A DNA stretch of 33,721 nt, taken from contig BAXG01000025.1 in NCBI GenBank assembly GCA_001310455.1, positions 46,676-80,396 on the forward strand, written 5' to 3'. Below, in pieces: positions 8,727-16,514 of this stretch (its first letter is position 1; every line of letters starts with the position of its first letter). The DNA comes from Photobacterium sp. JCM 19050 (GTDB taxonomy: Bacteria > Pseudomonadota > Gammaproteobacteria > Enterobacterales > Vibrionaceae). The notes below the pieces were generated by a model. The model saw only the letters and a list, made by a program, of their open reading frames with translations. It searched no databases and was not told the DNA's origin. The position numbers and the translations under genes are program-made.

Positions 8727-9694
8727 ATGAACACCCTACTGAAATTCGTAGCAAAGAAAGCATCCATGGTGGCTTTTGCCGCAATGGCAGGTGTAGCAGC
8801 CTGGTGCCCGGTGCCGCAATGGCTGATGGAGAGCGTTTTGTCCTGGTAAGTCACGCACCTGATGCAGACTCATGGTGGAATACCATTAAAACGGCAATTG
8901 GCGATGCGGGTGAAAACCTCAATGTCACGGTTGAATACCGAAACCCGCCAACCGGCGATCTGGCTGACATGGCCCGAATTATCGAGCAGGCAGTTGCTTC
9001 TAACCCGCAAGGAATTATTACCACGCTGGCAGACTATGATGTGTTGCGTGGACCACTGGAAAAAGCGAAGAAAAAAGGCATACCGGTAGTCACAATCAAC
9101 TCGGGAACCCATGAGCAAAGCGAAAACGTGGGGGCTATTTTGCACGTTGGCCAGCCGGAATACGATGCAGGCTTTGGTGCGGGTAAGCGAGCCAAAGCGG
9201 ACGGCATTAAAAGCTTCCTGTGCGTAAATCACTACATTACCAACCCGGCGTCGGTTGAACGTTGCCAGGGCTTTGCGGATGCGCTGGGGGTAGATCTTGA
9301 TGGTCAGATGATTGACTCCGGCCAGGATCCGACAGACATTGAAAAGAAAGTACTGGCTTACCTTCGCAAGAACCCCAACACAGAAGCGGTTCTTACCCTG
9401 GGGCCAACGTCTGCTCATCCGACATTGCGGGCACTGGAAAAGAACCGCAAGCTGGGCAACATTTATTTTGGCACCTTTGACCTGAGCGGTGAGATTGCGC
9501 AAGCCATCAAAGATGGCAACATCCAATGGGGTATTGATCAGCAGCCATACCTGCAAGGCTATATGCCAGTCATGGTGCTGACCATGTTTAACCGCTATGG
9601 CGTTGCACCGTCCAACAACATCAACTCTGGCCCGGGCTTTGTGACCAAAGACAACGTTGGCCTGGTTGAAAAACTGGCCGGTGAGTACCGTTAA
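8727..9694 (+). CDS. Periplasmic sugar/cyclitol-binding protein of the ABC transporter (one frameshift in signal peptide)
   Basis: The main frame begins in the middle of a signal peptide. The ATG at 8727, nine bases after a GGAG, encodes MNTLLKFVAKKASMVAFAAM and a hydrophobic run, then shifts frame near 8800-8802, where GCCTGG needs one more C. With it the sequence continues ...AALVPGAAMADGERFVLVSHAPDADSWW, a normal export signal with a cleavage site near AMA. Corrected length is about 322 residues. It belongs to the Peripla_BP_4 (RbsB-like) family: FVLVSHAPDADSWWNTIKTA, two alpha/beta lobes, YNxNP-type hinge features replaced by TVEYRNPPTGD. It captures substrate in the periplasm for the permease at 6635. 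A hairpin at 9719-9741 closes the operon. Confidence 0.88.
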
Positions 9695-9718
9695 CCCCAG
9701 AAAGTAACGTTCTCAGGT

Positions 9719-9745
9719 GAAGAGGCTCACTGAGCCTCTTCCTTT
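9719..9745 (+). terminator. Rho-independent terminator after the ABC transporter operon
   Basis: GAAGAGGCTC and GAGCCTCTTC pair perfectly (10 base pairs, three-base loop), followed by CTTTTAC. The T tract is short but the stem is strong. Confidence 0.75.
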
Positions 9746-9902
9746 TACTTTGTCCCTCGGTTGTTCAGCATTCCCAACCCCTGTCACTTTCTTTGCATAC
9801 TGCCAGTTCACATGCCTGGTGGACAGGTATGCGCTTGAAAACAATTTCAGATAAACTGATAAAAAGAAGTCAGGATTCGATGTGTGACCAACAGGAAGGG
9901 CA

Positions 9903-10973
9903 ATGGGTAAACGTGAGACGTCAAGCAGTCCGGAGTCGGGTAACAGCTTAGTGAAAAACCGAAAAGTCACCGTGGTGGATGTTGCCAAAGCTGCCGGTGT
10001 TTCTGTTTCAGCGGTATCGAGGGCTTTTAACCCGGATGCCAGCATCTCAAAACAGTTGCGGGAAAAAGTGATGGCTGCCGCAGCCTCGCTCAATTACAAA
10101 CCTAACCGTCTGGCCCGGGGCATTAAATCCCGCTCAAGTTTGATCGGTATCCTGGTCACCGATTTTGATAACCCTTTCTATCTTCCTGTTCTCGCAGCAT
10201 TTTCTTCAGAAATTCAACGCCGGAACTGCCATAGCCTGTTGATAAATGTCAGCCAGGATATGGATATACAGGAAGCTGTGGAGCTGGTGATGGAGTACAA
10301 CGTTGATGGACTGATTATTACATCAGCGTCTTTGCCACAACCGCTGGTGGAAGCATGCCGGTCACAGGAGACTCCCGTGGTGATTTTCGGCCGGGATTCC
10401 AGTGAAAACAGTGTCACCGTGGTCAGCTGCGACAACGTGGAAGCCGGCCGTATGGCGGCAGATATGCTGCTTGATGCGGGGTACAGCCGACCTGCATTTG
10501 TAACCGGGCCGGTTGGTACGTCGGCGAGCGTGGATCGTCAGCGGGGCTTTTTAAGCCGGCTTATTGAGCGCAACTGTGATAAATGGCAGATCGTTGAGGG
10601 TGGCGAATTCGGTTACGACGCCGGTTTTGATGCCAGTATGCGGCTGTTCAAAGGCGCTGAACGGCCGGATTCGGTGTTCTATGCTGATGACATCATGGCC
10701 TGTGGCGGGATGGATGCCATCCGCTACGAATTTGGCCTCCGGGTGCCAGAAGATGTCGGTGTGATAGGCGTTGATGATATCCGTCTTGCCCAAAGCCGCG
10801 CCTATGATCTGTCAACGATTCGCCAGCCTTATGAGGAGATGGTGTCTGCAAGCATTGATCATCTCTTTGCCCATATTGCTGATTCAAGCTTGCAACCTCG
10901 CTCGATTACGCTGCCGTGTAGTCCGGTTGTTCGCGGCTCTACCAACCGAAGCTCTGGAAACAGCGAAGGTTAA
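9903..10973 (+). CDS. LacI-family transcriptional regulator (first of two)
   Basis: 356 residues with a helix-turn-helix at about 21-75: VTVVDVAKAAGVSVSAVSRAF, then the hinge helix segment PNRLARGIKSRSSLIGILV, followed by a periplasmic-binding-protein-like sensor domain. The N-terminus has about 20 extra polar residues. The ATG is preceded by AGGAAGGG. It lies about 200 bases beyond the transporter operon with its own promoter space and ends at a terminator, so it is the likely repressor of the isomerase-ABC operon and perhaps of the divergent Gfo/Idh pair. The ligand is not known; a sugar or cyclitol is expected. Confidence 0.9.
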   Translation: MGKRETSSSPESGNSLVKNRKVTVVDVAKAAGVSVSAVSRAFNPDASISKQLREKVMAAAASLNYKPNRLARGIKSRSSLIGILVTDFDNPFYLPVLAAFSSEIQRRNCHSLLINVSQDMDIQEAVELVMEYNVDGLIITSASLPQPLVEACRSQETPVVIFGRDSSENSVTVVSCDNVEAGRMAADMLLDAGYSRPAFVTGPVGTSASVDRQRGFLSRLIERNCDKWQIVEGGEFGYDAGFDASMRLFKGAERPDSVFYADDIMACGGMDAIRYEFGLRVPEDVGVIGVDDIRLAQSRAYDLSTIRQPYEEMVSASIDHLFAHIADSSLQPRSITLPCSPVVRGSTNRSSGNSEG

Positions 10974-10995
10974 TGTTTGATTCAATGATAAAGGC

Positions 10996-11025
10996 CGCCG
11001 GGTATCATGCCCGGCGTCTTTGTTT
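10996..11025. terminator. Terminator shared by the convergent lacI and phyH genes
   Basis: CGCCGGG and CCCGGCG pair with a seven-base loop, followed by TCTTTGTTTTT on the plus strand. The stop codon of the minus-strand dioxygenase gene lies inside the loop, so the structure is embedded in the 3' end of that gene. Confidence 0.75.
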
Positions 11026-12180
11026 TTGGTTGGCGAGTGCTTCCTTATACGCGGTATGTGTCCACTGCGCGTCCAGCGCCCGCAATAAAAGCTGACTCAT
11101 TGATTCCGGTGCCAATCCGCCAACCGGAGAGTCGGTATCAAGATTGGTCGGGAATGCATAACCGTCAGCAACAGCCGTCACGATTGCCGCTTTTTCATCG
11201 TCGGAAAGGCAGGTCACCCATTTCGACGACAGAGTGTTGAATAGCTGAGAACTGATTACACCAAGGTCAATGGTTTCCATGGGCTTACCGAAGGCCGATG
11301 AGATCTGCAGCAGATTGGCGCAGCGATCAACATCGGTGGTCTGGTTCGCGCCCGCCGCATGGATAAGCGCCGGGTTGAAAAACAATGCGTCACCTTTTTG
11401 CAGGGGAAGTTGCACATGATGCTGTTCAAAGTAGTCTTGAAAGCCCGGGTTACGACAGGACATATACCCCAGCGGATAGTGCTGGGAAAACGGCAACAAC
11501 TTGGTAGGGCCGCTTTCAAGTGGCATGTCTGAATGGGCGACCGCACCCTGTAACGTCAACATGGCAGACATCTTCTGGGCATGCAGTGGGTAACGGGAGA
11601 GTTCGTCTGTGTGCTGAAACCCGAGGTGATAGTCGCGGTGTGAGTCCTGTGCGTTGCCGCCGGGCCGGACAATATTAACCTGCGCCGTTACCTGGTAATG
11701 GGGGCCAAGCCATGCTTCAGAGACCAGTCTCAGCAACGGGTTTTTGTAGTAGTCGAGAAATACTTCCGGGTTGGCTGCGGCACTTTTTTGGAAAACATTC
11801 CAAATACGCCCGTTTGCCTGAGCACCAGCCTGAGCAAAATGGTCACCTTCGCCAAACCCCTCTTCTGCTTTAAGGATTTGCCCAAACACGTCACTCATGG
11901 CATCAACGGTATTCGTGTTTTCGAAGAATCCTTTGATTGCCAAGACGCCAGGCCCATTGAGAAAAATATCAGTGAACTCAGTTTTAATGGCAGTGTTTTT
12001 CCTTGTGGAGGCCCGGAGGTTTTCTCCGTCGTAAATTACGACGTTTTTCTCGCAACAGTCAGATAACGGGTAAGTATCAGGTTCAACCTGCTGCTCGCAC
12101 TGGGCGCTGAATGCCCTGATGTCGATATCAAGGTCGGAAAAAAATGCCTGTGGGACAGGCCGGGTTTTGCTATCAGTCAT
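11005..12180 (-). CDS. Phytanoyl-CoA dioxygenase (PhyH)-family Fe(II)/2-oxoglutarate oxygenase
   Basis: 391 residues. The double-stranded beta-helix signature is visible: the H-x-D pair is H181 and D183 in NAQDSHRDYHLGFQH, the distal histidine is H274 in FFNPALIHAAG, and R286 is a candidate 2-oxoglutarate-binding arginine. These residues indicate an active mononuclear iron enzyme coupling 2-oxoglutarate and oxygen to hydroxylation or oxidative demethylation. A GGGGGGAG ribosome site lies upstream of the ATG at 12180. It is divergent from a LacI-type regulator, with a 116-base region carrying an inverted repeat. The enzyme is not part of the known myo-inositol pathway. One possibility is demethylation of O-methyl-inositols (pinitol, ononitol, quebrachitol) so they can enter the iol route; this is inference only. 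No frameshift. Confidence 0.88.
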   Translation of the reverse strand: MTDSKTRPVPQAFFSDLDIDIRAFSAQCEQQVEPDTYPLSDCCEKNVVIYDGENLRASTRKNTAIKTEFTDIFLNGPGVLAIKGFFENTNTVDAMSDVFGQILKAEEGFGEGDHFAQAGAQANGRIWNVFQKSAAANPEVFLDYYKNPLLRLVSEAWLGPHYQVTAQVNIVRPGGNAQDSHRDYHLGFQHTDELSRYPLHAQKMSAMLTLQGAVAHSDMPLESGPTKLLPFSQHYPLGYMSCRNPGFQDYFEQHHVQLPLQKGDALFFNPALIHAAGANQTTDVDRCANLLQISSAFGKPMETIDLGVISSQLFNTLSSKWVTCLSDDEKAAIVTAVADGYAFPTNLDTDSPVGGLAPESMSQLLLRALDAQWTHTAYKEALANQKQRRRA

Positions 12181-12228
12181 TTGGTTATCTCCCCCCTTTT
12201 TAGTGAGATGATGTTATAACTTTGTTAT

Positions 12229-12259
12229 TGGTTCTTATGTGAAAATCCATCAAGAACCA
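12229..12259. promoter_or_regulatory. Candidate operator between phyH and the second lacI gene
   Basis: TGGTTCTT and AAGAACCA form a perfect 8-base inverted repeat separated by 15 bases, about 40 bases upstream of the regulator start and 50 upstream of phyH. Position and symmetry suggest a binding site for the adjacent regulator, acting on both divergent promoters. Confidence 0.5.
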
Positions 12260-12296
12260 TCAGGGGAAAAACAAATTGCAGTCCGGGAGTCAGGGA

Positions 12297-13301
12297 ATGA
12301 AGCGCTTTTCGGTTAAACAAATTGCCGCCCAGGCAGGTGTAAGTACAGCAACCGTTGACCGGGTAATAAACGGACGGGAAGGTGTGCACGAACAGACCCG
12401 CCAACGAGTTGAAAAAGCGATTTCTGAGCTCGAAGAACAGCGGGCGCTGACCGCACTAAGGGGAAGAACCTTTTACCTGGATGTGGTCATGCATACCCCT
12501 TCCCGGTTCAGCTATTTGGTGCGAAATGCGCTTACCCGCGTTGCCAAACACTTGTCACCTTACCGAATTCGGATCCGGTTTCACTTGTTCGAATTTATTG
12601 AAACCGGCGAGTTGGTCAGAGTACTCGAGCGGATTGAAAAACATGGCAGTCACGGCGTGATTCTTAAAGGGGCGGATGTGCCAGAAATCAATCAATCCGT
12701 GAACCGCCTCAAACAGGCAGGTGTGCCGGTGGTGACCTTGGTCACCGATCTGCCGGATTCAAAACGTATCGCCTATATCGGGATGGATAACCATGCGGCA
12801 GGTAAAACGGCCGCTTACCTCATGGGCCAGTGGCTGGGCGGGGAACCGGCACAAATTCTGGTGCCTCTTAGCAGCCATCAGTTCCACGGGGAAGAAGCCA
12901 GGGCCGAAGGTTTCATGGAAGCACTGAATGCGTTTCCAAACCTCAGCGCGGTTGATGCCAGTGGCGGGCTCGGCCTTGAGTTAAGCACCCAGGAGAAGGT
13001 AAGGGGCACACTGGACGCCAACCCGGATGTGCGTGCCGTTTACAGTATTGGCGGTGCCAACCGGGCCATTCTGAAAGCCTTTGAAGAGACGGGCAGGCCG
13101 TGTGATGTGTTTATCGGCCATGATTTGGATGAAGACAACCGCCATTTACTGAGAGAGCAGCAAATTCATGCGGTGATTGACCACAACGTCGAAGAAGACG
13201 GGAGGATGGCATTACTGAAACTGCTTTCCTGCTACAGCGCCCGACTTTCTGAGGATGACTACCAGACCCGGATAAATGTCGTGACGCCGTTCAATTTATA
13301 A
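12297..13301 (+). CDS. LacI-family transcriptional regulator (second of two)
   Basis: A TTG at 12276 could add seven residues, but the ATG at 12297 has GGGAG at 12285-12289 and gives the normal LacI N-terminus MKRFSVKQIAAQAGVSTATVDRVINGREGV. The protein is then 334 residues, with a recognition helix TATVDRV and a periplasmic-binding-like domain ending in DVFIGHDLDEDNRHLL and NVVTPFNL. The A-T-V-D-R-V-I-N-G-R form of the recognition helix is a subgroup seen near inositol and related sugar operons. It is divergent from phyH and upstream of iolB, so it may control one or both. Confidence 0.88.
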   Translation: MKRFSVKQIAAQAGVSTATVDRVINGREGVHEQTRQRVEKAISELEEQRALTALRGRTFYLDVVMHTPSRFSYLVRNALTRVAKHLSPYRIRIRFHLFEFIETGELVRVLERIEKHGSHGVILKGADVPEINQSVNRLKQAGVPVVTLVTDLPDSKRIAYIGMDNHAAGKTAAYLMGQWLGGEPAQILVPLSSHQFHGEEARAEGFMEALNAFPNLSAVDASGGLGLELSTQEKVRGTLDANPDVRAVYSIGGANRAILKAFEETGRPCDVFIGHDLDEDNRHLLREQQIHAVIDHNVEEDGRMALLKLLSCYSARLSEDDYQTRINVVTPFNL

Positions 13302-13473
13302 GCACTACGGTCAACAGCTGTTTGCAGAAAAAATGTGGATATAACACCTTGCTCACATTTTTAAAACGTATATTTCATTATTGTCTTTTAATGGAATTTT
13401 AATTTCATTACTCTTGTTGAAAGATTTATTTTCTATTTTTGCTCCATGATTCCGAGCGCTTTGAGGAGGTTCT
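13302..13473 (+). promoter_or_regulatory. Upstream region of iolB
   Basis: This AT-rich leader holds a 9-base inverted repeat, AAAAATGTG (13329-13337) and CACATTTTT (13354-13362), which could be a weak terminator for the lacI gene or an operator. Two TTTCATTA stretches occur at about 13373-13380 and 13405-13412, similar to TTTCATT elements upstream of iolC, and may be sites of the RpiR-type regulator. The leader ends in a strong GAGGAGGT (13463-13470) before the GTG start of iolB. Confidence 0.4.
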
Positions 13474-14304
13474 GTGTCTTACCTATTGTCTAAACGTGGC
13501 CAGCCGGATGAACAAGGGTGTATCCAGCATATTACGCCGGAGTCTGCGGGATGGCCGCATGTCGGTTTCAGTGCTTACGAGCTCAAGCCGGGCCAGTCAT
13601 TGAGTTTCGAGACAACAGATCGCGAGCTCTGCCTGGTACTGGTGGGAGGCAAAGCCGATTTTACCCTTAACGGGGAGCGAATCGGGGAGCTGGGCGACCG
13701 GATGGGGCCGTTCGAGCGTAAAAAGCCGCATTCCGTCTATGTGACGGCAGGCGATTCGGCGTCACTGATTGCGACCACTGAGGTCGAGCTTGCGGTTTGT
13801 AGCGCTCCTGGTAAGGGGACTTATCCCTCGCGGGTTATCGGCCCGGATGATGTGGATGCGGAACAGCGTGGAAACGGATACAACAAGCGGTATGTGCAGA
13901 ATATCCTGCCGGATGACAAAAACGCTGACAGCCTGCTGGTGGTTGAAGTGTATACCGATGAGGGATGTACCAGCTCATACCCGAGCCATAAGCATGACCG
14001 CGATGCTCCGCCGGAAGAGACGCTGCTGGAAGAAACCTATTACCACCGCCTCAATCCATCACAGGGCTTTGTAATCCAACGGGTTTATACCGATGAGCGT
14101 GATCTGGATGAATGCATGGCAGCGTACGACAAAGATGTCGTGAAGGTGCCTCGTGGCTACCACCCGGTGGCGACAGTGGCTGGGTATGACAGCTACTACC
14201 TGAATGTCATGGCTGGCCCGGTACGTAAGTGGCTGTTTACCTGGGAGCCCGACCACCAATGGGTCAACTCCCCGGAATATGCCGAGAAGCACAGTCAAAA
14301 ATAA
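13474..14304 (+). CDS. iolB: 5-deoxy-glucuronate isomerase IolB
   Basis: A 276-residue bicupin matching IolB in length. The enzyme isomerises 5-deoxy-D-glucuronate to 5-dehydro-2-deoxy-D-gluconate. The N-terminal cupin includes ELCLVLVGGKADF, and the C-terminal cupin has SYPSHKHDRDAPPEETLLEE followed by YYHR, which carry metal-binding histidines and glutamate, and a late VPRGYHPVATVAGYDSYYLN. The start is GTG at 13474, chosen because GAGGAGGT lies four bases upstream. iolG follows 24 bases downstream, so the two form a short operon closed by the terminator at 15355. Confidence 0.95.
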   Translation: MSYLLSKRGQPDEQGCIQHITPESAGWPHVGFSAYELKPGQSLSFETTDRELCLVLVGGKADFTLNGERIGELGDRMGPFERKKPHSVYVTAGDSASLIATTEVELAVCSAPGKGTYPSRVIGPDDVDAEQRGNGYNKRYVQNILPDDKNADSLLVVEVYTDEGCTSSYPSHKHDRDAPPEETLLEETYYHRLNPSQGFVIQRVYTDERDLDECMAAYDKDVVKVPRGYHPVATVAGYDSYYLNVMAGPVRKWLFTWEPDHQWVNSPEYAEKHSQK

Positions 14305-14328
14305 CCCTGTTTTCAGGGAGGAATTATT

Positions 14329-15327
14329 GTGTCAGGACAAACATTTAATATCGCCCTGTTTGGGGCGGGCCGAATTGGCAAGGTACATGCGGTCAACATT
14401 GCCGCGCATCCGGAAACGGCAATCAAAGCCGTGATTGACCCTTACCTTGAGGGGGCTACCCAACTTGCCCAGCAATACGGTGCCGGGGTGATGTCAGTTG
14501 AAGAAGCGATTGGCGATCCTGAAATACATGGCGTCTGTATTTGTTCGGCAACAGACACACATGCCGACCTGATAGAGAAAGCCGCCCTTGCGGGTAAGGC
14601 GATCTTCTGTGAAAAGCCAATTGATCTGGGGCTTGAGCGTGTACGTGCTTGCCTTGATGTGGTGAAAACAACCGGAGCCAAATTGCTGGTAGGTTTCAAC
14701 CGCCGCTATGATCCGCAGTTTCGCCAACTCAAACAACAATTTGAGAGCGGGGCTATCGGGAATGCGGAAACCCTTCTGATTACCTCAAGGGATCCTTCTC
14801 CGCCACCGGCAAATTATGTACGTGTCTCCGGGGGAATTTTCCGGGATATGGCGATTCATGATTTGGATATGGCACGTTTCTTTATGGGGGAAGAACCTGT
14901 TGCGGTAACTGCCAATGGCAGTTGCCTGGTCGACCCGGAAATTGGTGAAGAAGGTGACATTGATACAGCGGTCACGGTGCTCCACTTTGCATCCGGTGCC
15001 ATGGTGACCATTCTGAACAGCCGCCGCTCAGGCTATGGCTACGACCAGAGACTGGAATTACATGGTCAAAAAGGCCTGCTTCAGGCGGGTAATAAAAAGG
15101 AAAACCTGGTGGAACAATGGGGTGAGTCAGGCTGTGTAAGCGCCCGGCCCCAACATTTCTTCCTTGAGCGTTATGAGCGGGCGTATGTGGCAGAGTGGCA
15201 ACACTTTGTCGATGTGCTTGCGGGAAGGGCAGAGCCTGAATGCACCGGCACAGACGGTGAGCGGGCTCTGGTACTGGCGGAAGCGGCATTGACGTCGCTG
15301 AAGACAGGAAAAACTGTCGTTTTGTAA
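14329..15327 (+). CDS. iolG: Inositol 2-dehydrogenase IolG
   Basis: 332 residues starting at a GTG with AGGGAGGA upstream. The Rossmann loop GAGRIGKVHAVNIA binds NAD; CEKPIDLG carries the catalytic lysine; GGIFRDMAIHDLDMARFF supplies the aspartate and histidine used in proton transfer. The enzyme oxidises myo-inositol to 2-keto-myo-inositol, the first pathway step. Its Rossmann motif (GAGRIG) differs from the GGGxxSxIG form of the two Gfo/Idh proteins at 2841-5320, so those two are unlikely to be simple copies of it. Pairing with iolB supports the myo-inositol assignment, though activity on other inositol isomers is possible. Confidence 0.92.
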   Translation: MSGQTFNIALFGAGRIGKVHAVNIAAHPETAIKAVIDPYLEGATQLAQQYGAGVMSVEEAIGDPEIHGVCICSATDTHADLIEKAALAGKAIFCEKPIDLGLERVRACLDVVKTTGAKLLVGFNRRYDPQFRQLKQQFESGAIGNAETLLITSRDPSPPPANYVRVSGGIFRDMAIHDLDMARFFMGEEPVAVTANGSCLVDPEIGEEGDIDTAVTVLHFASGAMVTILNSRRSGYGYDQRLELHGQKGLLQAGNKKENLVEQWGESGCVSARPQHFFLERYERAYVAEWQHFVDVLAGRAEPECTGTDGERALVLAEAALTSLKTGKTVVL

Positions 15328-15354
15328 GTTTTGTTTTGTGCTTTGGGTAAGTTC

Positions 15355-15389
15355 AACCGGTAAGTGTCGACCTCTTACCGGTTTTTTTT
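15355..15389 (+). terminator. Rho-independent terminator after iolG
   Basis: AACCGGTAAG pairs with CTTACCGGTT (10 base pairs, nine-base loop), followed by a run of T. Confidence 0.9.
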
Positions 15390-15429
15390 GTTTGTTGTTT
15401 TGTCTTGCCGGGCGAGATTTTTAAAGTGC

Positions 15430-16253
15430 TTACTCGTTTTTCCCTGCCAGGGAAACGGCCAGCGTCTGGGCAAGGCAAAGTGATGCAGACTGGGCGCGGA
15501 AACCTTCCACGGATGCTTCTTTCACAACGAAACAGACATCACTGAGTGAGGATACCGGGCTGACCTGCTGTCGGTGATCGAGACCAATTTCGCACCGCTC
15601 GATACTGCTTTTTCTACCATTTCGACCGTTTCATTCGCATAGGGTGTAAAGCTGATAGCAATCACGGCATCCTTTTCACCGATCATGCCAAGCTGCTCGT
15701 TGAACATACCGCCCAAACCGTCAATCAGAATAGTTCGGCGGCCAACATGGCGCAGGGCATAGGTCAGGTAAGAGGCAATGCTGAATGAGCGGCGCAAACC
15801 GACAATGTAAATTGTTTCAGCCTGGTGGAGCAGGTTGATGGCTTGATCCAATTGCTCAGGGGGAGTCCGGGCTGCCAGCTGTTCTAGTGCATTGGCATTC
15901 GCCTGAGCAAAAGTGCGCAAAATATCCGGCGGCGTGTGCGGCGTCTGTTCGTCGGTTTCAAGGGCACGGAACAGCTTCAGACGGTCACTGTAGTTGCTGG
16001 TTTCTTCCACCAGATTCCGGCGAAACAAATGTTTCATATCGTTGAAGCCGGCAAATCCGAATGCGTTGGCAAAACGGATCAGGGTGGAAGGCGGTACATT
16101 TGCTTCGCTGGCAATTACAGCAACGGTATCAAAGGCAACGCGGTCCGGGTTGTCCAGCAGATACTGGCCAACTTGTTGAAGTCTTTTACTCAGTTCGTCG
16201 TATCTCAGGCGAATCTGGTCTTGTAGTTCACTGAGTGTCGTGGCGGCAGTCAT
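15430..16253 (-). CDS. iolR: RpiR/MurR-family regulator, probable IolR (one frameshift)
   Basis: The N-terminal HTH_6 domain (about 1-80) includes FDTVAVIASEANVPPSTLIRFANAFGF, followed by a SIS sugar-phosphate-binding domain with TIYIVGLRRSFSIASYL and DAVIAISFTPYANETV. The open frame stops early near 15536, but the family C-terminus VSPVSSLSDVCFVVKEA and on to LAQTLAVSLAGKNE lies in another frame. One missing C near 15566 (AGCCAGG read as AGCAGG) explains it, giving a stop at 15430 and about 274 residues. RpiR-type IolR proteins repress iol genes and respond to phosphorylated pathway intermediates. It is divergent from iolC, and the shared intergenic region has repeated TTTC/GAAA elements. 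The symbol is given by context. Confidence 0.82.
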
Positions 16254-16514
16254 ATCCTTCCCTCATTAAAAGCGCGCCCTGGATTGTAGCTTGTTTCAAT
16301 ATACGTAAAAACGAAATTTTTATTCCGATAATTATTAACTCTGTGATCCGGGACACTTTTGAAACCCTCTATGGAGTTGCGGGTCGTACGTTTCAATAAT
16401 AGAATAAAACGAAATAAACATTTCATTGAGAAATGATTCCAGGTGTAAACAGGCGGGACAGAGAATAAAACAGCTTCCGATGTGATTAACCGGTCCGCCT
16501 TACAGGAGAGAGAG
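16254..16514. promoter_or_regulatory. Divergent iolR-iolC regulatory region with repeated TTTC/GAAA elements
   Basis: Two similar composite elements occur: GTTTCAATA (16293-16301) with AAAACGAAAT (16308-16317), and GTTTCAATA (16390-16398) with AAAACGAAAT (16406-16415). Each can be read as a TTTC...GAAA dyad. Directly after the second comes a perfect inverted repeat, CATTTC-N5-GAAATG (16419-16435). They are likely operators for the RpiR-type regulator and would control both its own gene and iolC. Confidence 0.6.
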
